Assembly (NCBI GenBank): GCA_948470475.1
Contig: OX419339.1
Span: forward strand, 7,600,185-7,664,184
DNA from: Galaxea fascicularis
Taxonomy: Eukaryota; Cnidaria; Anthozoa; Scleractinia; Euphylliidae
DNA length: 64,000 bases
Direction of reading: 5' to 3'
Shown: piece by piece, positions 41,401-52,550 of the stretch
How positions within the stretch are numbered: the first letter of the stretch is position 1
How the letters are laid out: every line of letters begins with the position of its first letter
The notes under the pieces: model-generated
Database searches by the model: none
What the model saw: the letters and a program-made list of their open reading frames with translations, nothing else
Told to the model about the DNA's origin: nothing
Program-made: the position numbers and the translations under genes

Positions 41401-41526
41401 CTCCACAATCAGATAGGCCGTGTGGGTGCTGGTTTTAGAGGTCTAATTCAGCGTTGTGTTGAAAGGAATCCTGAGGCACGCCCCACCATGGGTGAAATTA
41501 TTAGTGAATTGGAAAAACTTCTATGA
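32766..41526 (+). CDS. RRM - coiled coil - TKL-type protein kinase (locus A, kinase isoform, macro exon skipped)
   Basis: The kinase exons 39724-40719 and 41332-41526 can splice directly to the RRM exon ending at 36625, since that donor and the acceptor at 39724 are both phase 0; this gives 501 aa. The model is drawn from the paralog at 45348-52550, which has this exact layout. After the RRM come ~130 residues of Glu/Arg-rich coiled coil and then a kinase domain from ~260: loop LGRGAWGEV, lysine in CQVAVKE, HRDISSGNVLL, LSDYGAANF, YSAPEAL, and a C-lobe with DVYSFGVLLCEMCI and NPEARPTMGEI. It belongs to the tyrosine-kinase-like class by motif. Metal-binding DFG is DYG here. Alternatively the kinase is a separate gene with its own first exon; no good upstream ATG exon was seen, though an in-frame ATG exists at 39757. 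Confidence 0.68.
33570..33800 (+). repeat. Minisatellite, ~22-bp unit
   Basis: About ten imperfect copies of AACAATCTTTTTCAGAACAC in intron 1 of locus A. Read on the other strand it gives a spurious Cys/Leu/Lys-rich repeat ORF. Confidence 0.85.
34267..34647. mobile_element. Foldback element, ~93-bp arms
   Basis: AAGTTGTGTAACGCAATTAA at 34267 and its complement ending at 34647 bound two long inverted arms (34267-34360 and 34553-34647), with a central 190 bp. In intron 1 of locus A. Confidence 0.75.
34698..35008. mobile_element. MITE, CCACAGGCAGYCCA family, short copy
   Basis: Terminal inverted repeats CCACAGGCAGTCCAATGGTG and the complement of CACGATTGGGCTGCCTGT; internal inverted block CTACCTTCACTCTACTGTTT / AATAGAGTGAAGGTAGGAAG. 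The same family is at 50448-51449. In intron 1 of locus A. Confidence 0.7.
35284..36190. repeat. Fragments of a 'TAGCCTGCG-AGCAA' repeat family
   Basis: TAGCCTGCGCAGCAAGCG at 35284 followed by a purine-rich G stretch, and TAGCCTGCGTAGCAAACG at 35847, look like two partial copies of one interspersed family. The rest of intron 1 of locus A to 36533 holds nothing else clear. Confidence 0.45.
38768..38773 (+). terminator. Candidate polyadenylation signal after the macro-domain exon
   Basis: AATAAA 270 bp after the stop at 38499. It sits before the kinase exons, which fits a separate 3' end for the macro isoform. Confidence 0.4.
39179..39365 (+). repeat. Interspersed repeat with GACGTCA/GGCCATGTTGG and CACGTGA blocks
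   Basis: CACTTGACGTCACGGCGGCC near 39196 and GGTCACGTGAGCGAA near 39337 bound a ~190-bp unit. An inverted relative occurs at 43768-43930. Lies between the macro exon and the kinase exon. Confidence 0.5.
41043..41230. mobile_element. TA-flanked MITE, pogo/mariner-like, copy 1
   Basis: ~190 bp with ends TAGTGGAACCTCC and GAGGTTCCACTGTA in inverted orientation and TA at both borders. Internal text repeats CCCTGAATAGAGGT blocks. Located in the last intron of locus A, about 100 bp from the final exon. Confidence 0.65.
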
Positions 41527-44500
41527 ACCTAGAGGATGTGAGTTCTTGTGAACATCAAAAGAACAAACTGACATATATAATCCTGTGAAACACTATATAG
41601 ATCTCTTGAACGTAGATCGATAGCGAAACCATTAGTTCGTAACTTTACGAAAACCTCGGGAAACTATAGAAGCGCCCCCGCCCATCCCCGGCCTATCCTA
41701 CAGAAATCCCCCAATAATCATACAGGACGCTCGTTACTAGAACCCAGCATGCGTGCGCTGTGTCTGGAATTTGCAGCAAACGTCGACGCTGTGGTAACCT
41801 TTGGAAAGTGATTATGTATCCTCCGATTTACATATAAGAATCCATGCACCATCCATTTTTCGTACAAGGCGTTCAGATTGAGTGAGAAAACTGGTGGGTT
41901 ATTTCGCTATTTTGTTGATTCACTGTTCAATACAGTAGCACAGTTGGCCGCCCGGCAAGCCTTGTACAGATTACCGCTTGTATCCAAGAAAGGGCAATAG
42001 GAAACAAAATACGTTCTCAGTAGTGCCGTTGTTTGAGAAAAGCTTTACTGCAATCATACTGTAATAGAATTCGATACTTACACCCTCCTTCTACTAAATG
42101 ACATGGGACACCTCAACTAAAGCCAAGACAATAACTTACAAAAGGATCTTTCACTAGAAGTCGTTTTTATTTTATGGCTAATGAATGCGCTCCCACGTAG
42201 TATGCTTTCCCTTGGCAGACCTTCCTGGACACACATCTCTATTTTTGTTAATCGTGTCACCAGGAGCCACGTTTGTTTGCAACAAGTGGCTGTTTGGCCT
42301 TGTATCTATTAGTGTATATTTTTCTATGGAATATAAGGTCGCTAGTTTGTGACGATAGTTTGCCTTTTAACAGCCAAGTTATTCCAACTGCTGGATGTCT
42401 CGTGTGGTTCCCTGATACCCTTTACTAGGGCTAACGCCCAGTGGGTTTTTCATAGGTTTCTATTAGCACTTTAATTTACACTTCAGAGTTAATTCTCTAT
42501 TCCACCACTTGCCGGATGGAACAGTTCGTTTACGATATAATAAGGTACACACATATGACAAGCAATAGGAGAGTGACTGGGTCTGTTGAGTTACATAAGA
42601 CTGAATGTTCCAGGCTTCAGATAGTGGAGGTGGACGAACGAGACTGAGCGAGCAAAAAAATTGAGCGGGGACTGGGGGTAGCAGTCCCAAACCCCCTCCA
42701 TTGTTCACCTCGCTCTGTCAGAACGCCTGGAACAGGTTACCTGATATGCTCCTCACATTCTTTGATACAGAGTAATTAATAAAATTTAAAGACTAGCAAT
42801 GACAAGAATGGAAACTGAGAAAGTAATGTGCTTTTTGTAGAGATTGTGGTGCAAAGTTGCAAAATTGGCAAACAACAAAACTGACAATGCTTGCAGAGTG
42901 CTTGGGTCACATTTGCTCTCACAGGCTCAGTATGTATGCAGCAAGTAATTTTGCATGATTTTGTGTCGCACTGGACCAGCACTTGCCAAAAACCCCGATG
43001 AATTAAATAAAAATATAAAAGTAATAATAATAAGTGTTTGGTGCAATTGACTTATTTGCCTGTTTGCCTTTCCAAGACTGTGATCAAGGTACGTAGTGGA
43101 GCCAGTTGAAAATTTAAATTCATGTATGAATTTAACCCCCAGAAAAAAGTAAACAAGTTCCCTAAGGCAGTTTTTTTTAACAGTCTGAGTTACACTTTAA
43201 TACCTATTTTTGCCGCTTGAACAAAAATGGGAAGAGCATTTACAGACACGCGCTTCACGTATCGCCCCTACCAAAAATACTGATTAGCACCCGTTCTCGC
43301 TCTTGGTATTTTAGATTTGGTTTTTTCTCAATTATAGCACAGGAAAGAGTCTATGGTTGAGTGGTGCGTTGAAAATCACGTTTGAATTTTACTGTCAAGT
43401 ACGTACATGAGTACGGTAGTGTGAATGAACGTGACAAGCTATGTAATATTTTATAGAGTGTATGCACATGACGTCATCAAATTATGAAATTGAAAACTAA
43501 GGAACTACCAAAGTTTTTTTCCACATCAGGCATAAAAGGTACTAATTTTATAGCTGGTCACAACCTTCCAGCTCAATTGCGTCCTTCGTTTGAAAACCAG
43601 CGTGTTTTGAATTTCATAGCTATGGCGGTGCGTGGCATACCCTGAGATCAGTTGGTTTCTCCTACGCTTCCCGAGAGAGAAACCACTGCGAGCAACCGTT
43701 TGATTTCCTAATCGAGTATGCACGAACACGTCACGTCCCAAGGGATGCATTTGTTTTCTCGAAACAACAGTTGATTGATTTCACTCACGTGACAAGGGGG
43801 GCATGTTGGTGGTCAAAACAACACAAGTTTGCATATAAATAAAGTTTATTTCCCAGCGGAGAGACAGACTATTGTTCTTGGCCACCAACATGACCGCCAT
43901 GACGTCAAGTGCAATCCAGCAATATAATTTCCGTTGGGCGAAGACCACATAAAGCGGATTTAATAAACCTGTTTAAGGAGATTGGCAGTCATCAAAAGTA
44001 AAAGAACCGTGCTGGAAGCACTTGGCAGGGCGGTGACTTTCTTGCCCGAAAAATTGCGCAATGCCGGAAAACGTAAGGGTTTGAAATCGGGATGCAAACG
44101 CAGACGTTCACCATTTTCGCATCTAATGAAACTGCTATCATTGGAACTCACGCCAACAGCATTAATTTATAATGTTTTTCCCAGGTGTCGTTGCCCGAAT
44201 CAAGAGCTTTTTGCCAGAAAAATTACATAATTTCCGCAGCTGGGGGACCTGCAGCCACCTCCCCCACCCCCCGGCTCGTACGCCTATGATTTCGAGCGAT
44301 GTACAGCAGAGCCTCGAAGGAATATGGAGTGGCATTCAACGTCAAGTGACTTGCAACAGACAGAACGAAAGATCGCGGTTCAAAGGACACTCGGTTCTCG
44401 TTTCACGCCCGCAAGGGACTAGGGGAACGCGACCTCTGGGAACGAGATTGCGTTTTACCAGTTCAAATTTAATTTATATATTCGTCCGTGGCGCTGGGCG

Positions 44501-45338
44501 GCGGCTCACTCAGAGAAACAAACGGTTGCTTGCAGTGGTTTCTCTCTTGGGAAGCGCAGGAGAAGCCAGCCGTTTGCAGGGTATGCGTGACATAAACTTA
44601 CGATCGCGTTTGTCAAAAAATACATACTTATCTCTTGACTTTTAGCCAATTGAGAAGAGAAAGTATCATGAAAAGTGTCATGACGTCAGATTTCTTGATT
44701 AAGTTTTGGTACTGCGCATGAGTGTCAGAGCAAGAAGACCTCGTGGCCGCGTAGAGTTAGAAGAAAACTAAATATACACTAAGGACTTAAGGATAATAAA
44801 AGTGTTGTTGTTCGGTGAAGTCCGCGTGGAACATTACTGTGACAAAAAGCGCTTATGTAAATGTTTGTATGGTTCCAGAAGTTTACACTATTTACGGCCG
44901 CCATATTGGTGTTCCACGGAGGTACATGAATATTGCGGATCCATGCTGGGTTCTGTAAATTTGTGCGGAACATTTCGACGAATAGTTCAAGTGCGGGATA
45001 ACACACAGAGCTAAAACTGGAAGAGGTGACTTCTTTATTCATTTTCCATTCTATCACAGTTTCTTGACTTCATCCAATGAATGGTTCTCGATTTAATTTT
45101 TTATTGAGTTTATTGCGTGACATATACGCGCTATATGTCAGGAGGCGTGACGAACACTAAAACATGGTGAGTCGGTCAGATGCAACTTGTCCTTTGCGAA
45201 CTCTTAACTGCAATTTTCTCTGTCTGCTTTCGATGTAATTCTATGTTCGAAGGACTGTTAAGTTAAAAATTATTGCTCGCTAAAGGATTGGACATCAAAA
45301 GACATTTGGCGGTTTCTTCTGTGTTGATCTCCTGATTT
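41527..45338. other. Intergenic region between loci A and B
   Basis: Contains a segment (41940-42960) resembling 62735-63860, a dispersed repeat at 43768-43930, and an inverted-repeat pair (43628-43760 and 44495-44597, sharing GAGAGAAACCACTGC). A 157-codon open frame at 44172-44645 overlaps that repeat and has no known domain. Confidence 0.5.
43768..43930 (-). repeat. Interspersed repeat, inverted relative of 39179-39365
   Basis: Begins TTTCACTCACGTGACAAGG and ends ATGACGTCAAGTGCAAT, the same border words as the copy near 39.2 kb. Confidence 0.5.
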
Positions 45339-45346
45339 ACTTCCGC
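45339..45346 (+). promoter_or_regulatory. ETS-type motif ACTTCCGC next to the locus B start codon
   Basis: ACTTCCGC ends one base before the ATG of locus B at 45348. The same octamer lies upstream of loci A and C in the same orientation relative to each gene. It may be a core-promoter ETS/GABP site or an initiator-proximal element. Confidence 0.3.
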
Positions 45347-45347
45347 C

Positions 45348-48300
45348 ATGGCGAGCGAATTAAGTGGACTCATGACTCATGACTTGGTATTGAAGTCGCT
45401 GACTATGGATCAAACAGCAAGAAGCGTCGTGGTTACAAACTTCCCTCTGCAGTCTACAGCTGAAACAATTGCAATTTATTTGTTGAAGAAGGGTCTTGGA
45501 GAAGAAATCGACCATGTTCACATTCCAGTGAAAGGCACTGCAGTTGTTACTTTCGTGAGCAAAGAAGGTTTGGCTCGTGTATTTTGATTTTATTATGTCT
45601 CCTAGAACGTTCGATGCTTACAATATAATAATTTTACTGTTCATTTTATTCAATATACCATGATAACTGTTCAGTTGAAAACCGTAATACTTAACCTTGT
45701 AAGTAATGATAACGCCTTTATCCCATGCGAGAGAAGATACGCACACTCAGAATATAGGAAAGCCCGGCGTGATTAAGCAATGTCAATCGATCATCGGAAA
45801 TACAATCAATCAATCAATCCATAACACTCGATGACGATTAGTTAACAGCCTAGCCTGCGTCGCAGACAGTGAACATACGGTGATACCACTGGTATACACA
45901 GTCTGGGCAACGGCTCCTAAAATGCTTGTTCCGATATCCCGCACGTTTGCAGGAATTTCTGTATCCATTTCTGATTGGCTAGGTTTCTTACGCACTTTGT
46001 GATTGGATATCTGCTTGCGCAACAGATCACGCAACTTCGCATTGCTAAAAGTATTCTTGAACGACACAAAGTAGCAGCTGTAGTGGAGACACAGAAAGGA
46101 TAAATCGCCGAAATCGCAACAGATCGACTCAAGAAGCGGGCAAACAGGAAAGAATACAACACTACAACAGGCTATTTTGAATTTATTGTGAAATACTCAT
46201 AATTTCTGCCGTTTAAATTAAACCCGTTGGTTTCCCGTACAAACCTTTGTTTCAAACCGTTGTAACGCAACACCCCTACATACGGCAAACGCAATAGGTC
46301 ATGTTCGTTGCGTCTATTCTTAACTCGAGTTTGAGCCACCTGTGTGGACCAAATCGCCGAAATTGAGATCCTGAATGTATCTTTGCGATCGATTGAGTTC
46401 AAATACAATTGGCCGTTCCGAAATTCAAAAGGGAACTGGGGCGAGTTTCAAATTTTGAAGTAATCGATAAATTGACACCATCACATGAAAGACAACATTG
46501 AGATTGGTCGTTTGACCAAGTTTGATTCTTTTAGGTTGAACAGAGATCAAGTTATGGACCTTGAAACATAGCTCAAAATCCATACAAATGTCTCTAATTT
46601 TGTGACAGCGTCCCCCAAAACCATGGTTTTGGTCAAACGACCAATCTCAATGTTATCTTTCATGTGATGGTGTCAATTTATCGATTACTTCAAAATTTGA
46701 AACTCGCCCCAGTTCCCTTTTGAATTTCGGAACGGCCAATTGTAGAAACTGCATGTAGCGAAGACGAAGAAACAAGGAGACTTAGCGGTCAAAAACAATA
46801 CTATACCTACATTTGCGTGATCTGTCGCGTAAGCAAATGTCCAGTCACAGAGCACGTAAGAAATCTAGCCAATTAGAAATGCATACAGAAATCCCTGCAA
46901 ACCTGCGAGATGTGAGAACAAGATTTTGGGAGCCGTTGCGCAGACGAGACTATATCTTGGTTTTAGCCAAAGTCTCGAGTGACAAGTCCGGCTGCAGTGC
47001 AGGCTATTAGCAGCCCAATTTCGATATATTAAAATTCAGTCTTCTACAAAAGGCATCACCTCGAGGCTCTGGGAAAAATCTTTCGGCCATCGATTGGCCA
47101 TCGATTTCCGACATTAATCCATCAATTGCTATTGATTGTCATCGATCGCCATCGACTGTTATCGATTATCGATTTCATCAATTAATCATGCCAATGGGAA
47201 AGCCGTTGTTATGTACATTCGTTGGTATTTAACCGATACTGACATGGTACAAAAAACAGTTATGCAAAGCCTTTTTGTGATATCTTGCACCCTCGTGAGT
47301 ATTTGAGGAAAATACAAATGTACCACCATGTACCACTCGAAAGCAATGCATGTAACTGGTATTTACAAGGCGTTGTATTAATTTTCTTTTGACTGTTTGA
47401 GATTGCGCCTAAAGAAAATGTTGGAATTTTTGGAACCTTTAGTTTATCTGAACGTCGTCGTTTATCCATTGAAAGCTTATCCACTGAATTTTGGTTCTTA
47501 TTTCACCTAGCCATGGATAGAACACTGGAGCACCCTCCTGTTCTCGAAGGGTCAGATATTGTTGTTCAGCCACTCATACTGAAGGAAACTTCTGAGGTAA
47601 AGTTTTAAAGGACTATTTTAGCCCAGACCCGTAGCAAAGCTGAAATAATTGCGGGCCAAGCAAATAGACCAGGCGAAGCGACCTCTCCCCCCCCCCCCCC
47701 CCGTCAAAAAATTGAGATTAGGGAGTTAAGTGGCATGACGGTGCGACGAGAATCGCATGTGATCATCAACATCTTTCGAATTTGCTTAATAATTGTGGTT
47801 TAGATCAAATTGCGCTGAATAAGTCTTACTGGCTAGTGCATAATCTGCTACCTACTCTTAGAAAGAATAATTTCATAAGCATTCCATCTCCTGCTACTGA
47901 ATTTCAACTGAGTTTGTTTTTTGGCAGAGTGCGACTGGAGAAGAGGGAAATGTAAGGAAGTTTATTTACCGAGGAGAGGAGATACAGCCAACAGTAAACG
48001 TCAAGTTACCTGAAACCGATCGGGAGCTTGCAACAACAGACACTGGAGATGCAAAACCCAATAACCGACCTATTGTGGCAGAGCTGGACCCCAAGCAGTT
48101 AGAAGAACACGGAGTATTAAACTTCAACTGGCGTCAGGCTGAAAGTGATCTAATGCAGATGCGTGAGGCTCTTGACGAAGAGAAACAAAGACAGGATTTA
48201 AAAAAGCAGGAACTAAGAGAAAAGGAAAAAAGATTGATAAGTAAATTACAGAACGTTGTAAGCGAAGAGCAACAAGTGCGAGCAAGGATGGAGAAGGAAC

Positions 48301-51300
48301 TGACAGACAATAACAAGAGTTTAGACGAAATGAGAACAACGTTAGTCGAAGAGCAAAGTAAGAATACATTATTGGGCGCGCAATTAAACGAAGCGAAAAT
48401 TGCTCATGCAGAACTTAAAGAAAAATTGCAAAATGAAGTTTCGCAGACACGTAAAATACTGTATGATAAGGAAAGCATTATAAGGGAACTTGAGAAAACG
48501 CTACAAGAAGCAGAAAAAGCAAAAATTGCGCTGAATGAGGAGACTAGCAAATTCAGAAATTCTTGGATGCAGCAAGAAGAAACATTACAAAATGACCTTG
48601 CGCGTGCGCGTCGAACACTCAATGATGAGTTACGCTTGCGGGAGAGAAAAGAGGAAGAATTAAGGAACAAAGAAAAAATTTTAGACAACTTGCAGAGCAC
48701 TTTAGAAGAAGAGCAAAAAACGCGAACCGCAGTGGACAGCCAGCTTGCACAGATGCTGGAAACCCTTGAAGAAAAGGAAAGAAATATCGACGAACTACAG
48801 AGAAACTTAAAAGAAGAGCAACGCGCGAGGACTGCTGTAGAGTTAGTGTCAAACCAAGTGAAACGTCTCTGTAATGATCTCAGGGCGAGAATTAAAATCC
48901 TGGAAGAAAGATTGGAAGACGAAGAGATAACAAGTCAATCACACCAACGAGATATTCGAGCTAAAGAGAGCCAAATCAGAGAGCTGCAGTTCCGTTTGAA
49001 TAAAGATGACCGGCTGAAGACAAGATTACAAGAGAGTGCGAGGAGCTTGGAACTTCGCATGGCCGAAGAAAGAGACAGACACTTACCCATTGAGAGGCAA
49101 TTACGATCAGATGTCGCGGCTGCTCAAGAAGCAGCGGCTGACTCACGTGACTGGATCATCCAGCGCGAGGAAGTTGTTTTGGGCAAAACCATTTTGGGAC
49201 GAGGGGCGTGGGGCCATGTTCGCGAGGGAACGTTTCGTGGTTGCCAAGTTGCTGTTAAAGAAATTCACACACTGATTCTTAATCGTAGACTATTTGAACG
49301 AGAGATGAGCATCGCGTCGCGTTGTCGCCATCCTAACCTCCTGCAGTTTATTGGTGCTGCAACCGACCACACCAGCAGCCTGTTGTTTGTGACCGAATTG
49401 CTCGACACGAGTTTACGACATCTGATGTCTGATCGCCGATTAACTCAGGATGAAATACTCATCCTTGCGCTAGATGTTGCTAAAGCTTTAAACTACCTTC
49501 ATCTTAGTAAACGAAGCCCCATCTTACATCGAGACATTAGCAGTGCAAATGTGCTGCTGTGGAAACGAGATGAGTCTTGGAGAGCAAAACTGTCTGACTT
49601 CGGAGCTGCGAATTTTATGCGCCAGCAAATGACAGTAAACCCAGGGGCGATGATCTATTCCGCTCCAGAGGCGTTCACTCCTCAGGAGTCACCGAAGGTA
49701 GACTAAAGTTCTTTTGCAATTTAATCATCTTAAGAAGATAGAAAACCTTATTTATGTAAAGGTCAGTAATATCTGGACATCATGGAAAAACCTGTAACCG
49801 CTCCCCGCCCTTCTTTCCCCTTAGACTTGCGTCCTTACCTAACCTGGGAATAGGGTGAATCTCACACAAACCAGAAAATCTTTCATTTTGTTTATATGAG
49901 ACCTTTTGCTGGAGAAATACGAAAATGGAGAACCTGCGTAGACTACGATCTGTGCTCGTGAGAACTACTCGACTCTTTACTTGAATTAAAATCCTTTACA
50001 TCCTAACATGACGGCAAACTGCTTTTACGTCCTCCCCTGACACACCTATCTGCATGTATTTCCTGTAATAGGCATTCAAAGCCGGAAATAACGGACCGAC
50101 ACGCAGCTTTAGGAGCAACTCACAGGATAGGCTGAGAAAACAACAAACAAACAACAGAAACAATAGACCCTAGCCCTGAAACAATGGAGCTTCGTGTTAA
50201 TAAGAACCAATCAAATAAGAGATTTCTGAGAGGTGCACAGCGACTGGCTATTACGCCCCGTTGCCCTCTGGGAGGGTGACTGCTAATGCTGGGTCAGCTA
50301 TTTAGTGTGCCAAAGGACTGCAAATGTAACACGTAATTGAAATGGTGACGAAAATAGACTGCATTTGAATGATTTAAATCCAAGTAGTTGAAATAGGGTA
50401 AAGACTTAGCAGATATTCTTTGAGAAATTACAAAGTAACGACAACACGTGCCACCACAGGCAGCCCAATCGTGGTGTGTCGTCAAAAGTTGATTTAAAAG
50501 AAATGACCGTTAAAAACCTAGAGTTCCAACGAACCGAGTAGCGGTGGAAATATTAATATTCTTGCTAAATAAAGCCTTTCTACCTCCACTCTGCTGTTTC
50601 TTGTCACTTTCTGGGCCGTCTAAGTGCAATACCATCGCTTTGTTTAAAATCCGAGGTTACTGTCCATTCTAAATAAAGGGAAGGTCGGTGACTCGAGATC
50701 GAACCAGCGTTAAGTTAGCAAAGGAAGAGAGGATATTTATCTACGCGGCTGCTTCTGGCAATTTGAAGCGGAAAGTCCGCCTTTTTGGCAATTTATTGGC
50801 CTTTGAACGCTGGCCGGTTCGATCTCGAGTCACCGGCCTTCCCTTTATCTAGGATCTAGAAAAAAGCATTGGTTTTGCACTTAGACGTCCCAGAAAGTGA
50901 CAAGGAATAGTAGAGTGAAGGTAGGAAGGCTTTATTTAGTTAGAATATTGATTTTTCCACCGCTACTCGGTTCGTTGGAATTCTAGGTTTTTAATACGCT
51001 GGGTGCCAGAGGTTATTTTTTTTCGTTTGGTTGAGGGAAATTACGCGGTTTCGCCGCGGCCACGAGGCGCAGAGCGCCGAGAGGAAAAAAATAACCTCTG
51101 GTCGCACGAATACTGAACCTCTTTTGCGTGCTGTACTGTCGCCAGAGAAACCAGACATTTCCTAAGCCAATTAGAGTTGTTTTTTTCATGTCGGCTGGGA
51201 AACCACGCTTTCCGTAAGCCAATAACAGATGTTGTTTCATTTGAAGAACCAATCAGCGACCTAGTTCAAATTCTGAACTTATTAGTCTCATGGAAATGAG

Positions 51301-52550
51301 GTTGATTGTTCGTGTGACCAGGGGTCCGTCTCGGGGGCTTTTTCAAACCATTTTATTTTATCCTCTGGAGCCAGGGTAGCTTTTAACGGGCAATTTTTTA
51401 TATCAACTTTTGATGACACACACCATGACTGGGCTGCCTGTGGTGCCACCAAAAACTACGACGGTACGGTACTTTTATTTTCTTGTGCTGATGTGACTAT
51501 TTTTAACCCTTTAATTCCCAGAACTGATCAGTATATCACTTCTCCTTGTAATATCAATACATTATTCGGAAAACAGGTGATGAGAATAGACAAACTTATC
51601 AGCCAAAGGGTGTTACCTTGATGTAACCCCAAATTCCCTCAACTAACGTACAAGGAACTATATAGCAGCTAGGAAGGAGAATTAATATTCAGATCTTGTT
51701 AAGGGTTACCGCAAGCGCTCAACTTGTTTTATGTATGTGCAATGAATGGGGTAAAACATCAGCGACGGTGTGATTGTATATAACCCCAGTGTTAATTTAC
51801 AAAAAGGAATAGCGCTTTCGAAAACGTTTGGCATTGGCGGATCGACATTTTTTGTACCACCTTATTGACGTTTCCTTTGCCAGAACTGTCGATTTGTTTT
51901 TGTTTTTTGTATACCACTTTTATGGTGGCTTCTATTTCTAACACGTATAGATCGATGGATCGACACAACAAATCTTTACGAGTCAACACTATGACAATGG
52001 CGTCAAGCAAACTTCCAATCATTCTTAAATAAGGTGGTCACTGTCTTGACATAATAGGTTACCATTGAAGCAGTATCATCAGCTTTAAAAACTTACATGC
52101 AACTTTTCTTTTAAGTTATAATAACTCAAGGGCGAGCGATGTGAACTCTTTTAAGCACCTTAAGACTTACCACAAAGATTTTAAAACGGGTAGTGGTGTT
52201 GATCTATGGAAGTTTAAGAGGAAAAGAACCGAAACTGATCAACCGAGGACGAATTGATCAAGACCCTGAACCCAGGAATCAAATAAAACTAACGTTGTGT
52301 CCCATTCCATCAGGTAGACGTGTATAGTTTCGGAGTACTCATGTGTGAAATGTGCATTGGAGAATTACCGGAACCCCAAAGGCTCAGCAATCAAATAGGC
52401 CGAGTAAGTGGTGTTCTTCGAAGGCTCATTCGGAGGTGCGTTCAAAGGAACCCAGAAGAACGTCCCATTGTAGATGAAGTAATAAGTGCACTGGAAGAAA
52501 TCCGTAGGCTGAGAGGTCGTAATCTTTTGCTAGGACTTTTCAAGAGGTAA
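45348..52550 (+). CDS. RRM - long coiled coil - TKL-type protein kinase (locus B)
   Basis: Four exons, 45348-45567, 47511-47596, 47928-49697 and 52314-52550, join in phase to give 770 aa. Residues ~20-102 are a PARP10/14-type RRM (SVVVTNF, GTAVVTFVSKE, SDIVVQPL). Residues ~150-490 are a long heptad-rich coiled coil that repeats short Glu-Glu-(Gln/Lys) blocks such as LEEEQK and LKEEQR. The kinase starts near 515: LGRGAWGHV, CQVAVKE, HRDISSANVLL, LSDFGAANF, YSAPEAF, DVYSFGVLMCEMC, NPEERPIVDEV. All catalytic motifs are intact. The layout and intron phases match locus A except for the missing macro exon, so the two arose by tandem duplication. The donor after exon 1 (GTTTGG) is weak, so its exact position is the least certain point. 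ATG 45348 has a good Kozak context (GCCATGG). Likely cytosolic signalling; the substrate is unknown. Confidence 0.82.
45851..47006. mobile_element. Foldback MITE of the 24549 family, split by a nested element
   Basis: Left arm 45851-46060 and right arm 46812-47006 are inverted copies ending TAGCCTGC and GCAGGCTA and matching the hairpin at 24549-24838. The arms are separated by ~750 bp that contains a second foldback (46405-46743). In intron 1 of locus B. Confidence 0.75.
46405..46743. mobile_element. Nested foldback MITE with ~110-bp arms
   Basis: ACAATTGGCCGTTCCGAAAT at the left and its complement ending at 46743 bound near-identical inverted arms (46405-46517 and 46632-46743). The high arm identity suggests a recent insertion. 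Confidence 0.8.
50448..51449. mobile_element. Composite MITE, CCACAGGCAGCCCA family, long copy
   Basis: Terminal repeats GTGCCACCACAGGCAGCCCA and the complement of TGGGCTGCCTGTGGTGCCAC. Inside are a nested foldback (about 50670-50865, TCGGTGACTCGAGATCGAAC inverted) and an inverted AGAGGTTATTTTTTTTC pair near 51010-51105. In the last intron of locus B. Confidence 0.75.

Noticed and set aside
44172..44645. 157-codon plus-strand frame
   Set aside because: Overlaps an inverted-repeat arm shared with 43628-43760 and has no known domain.
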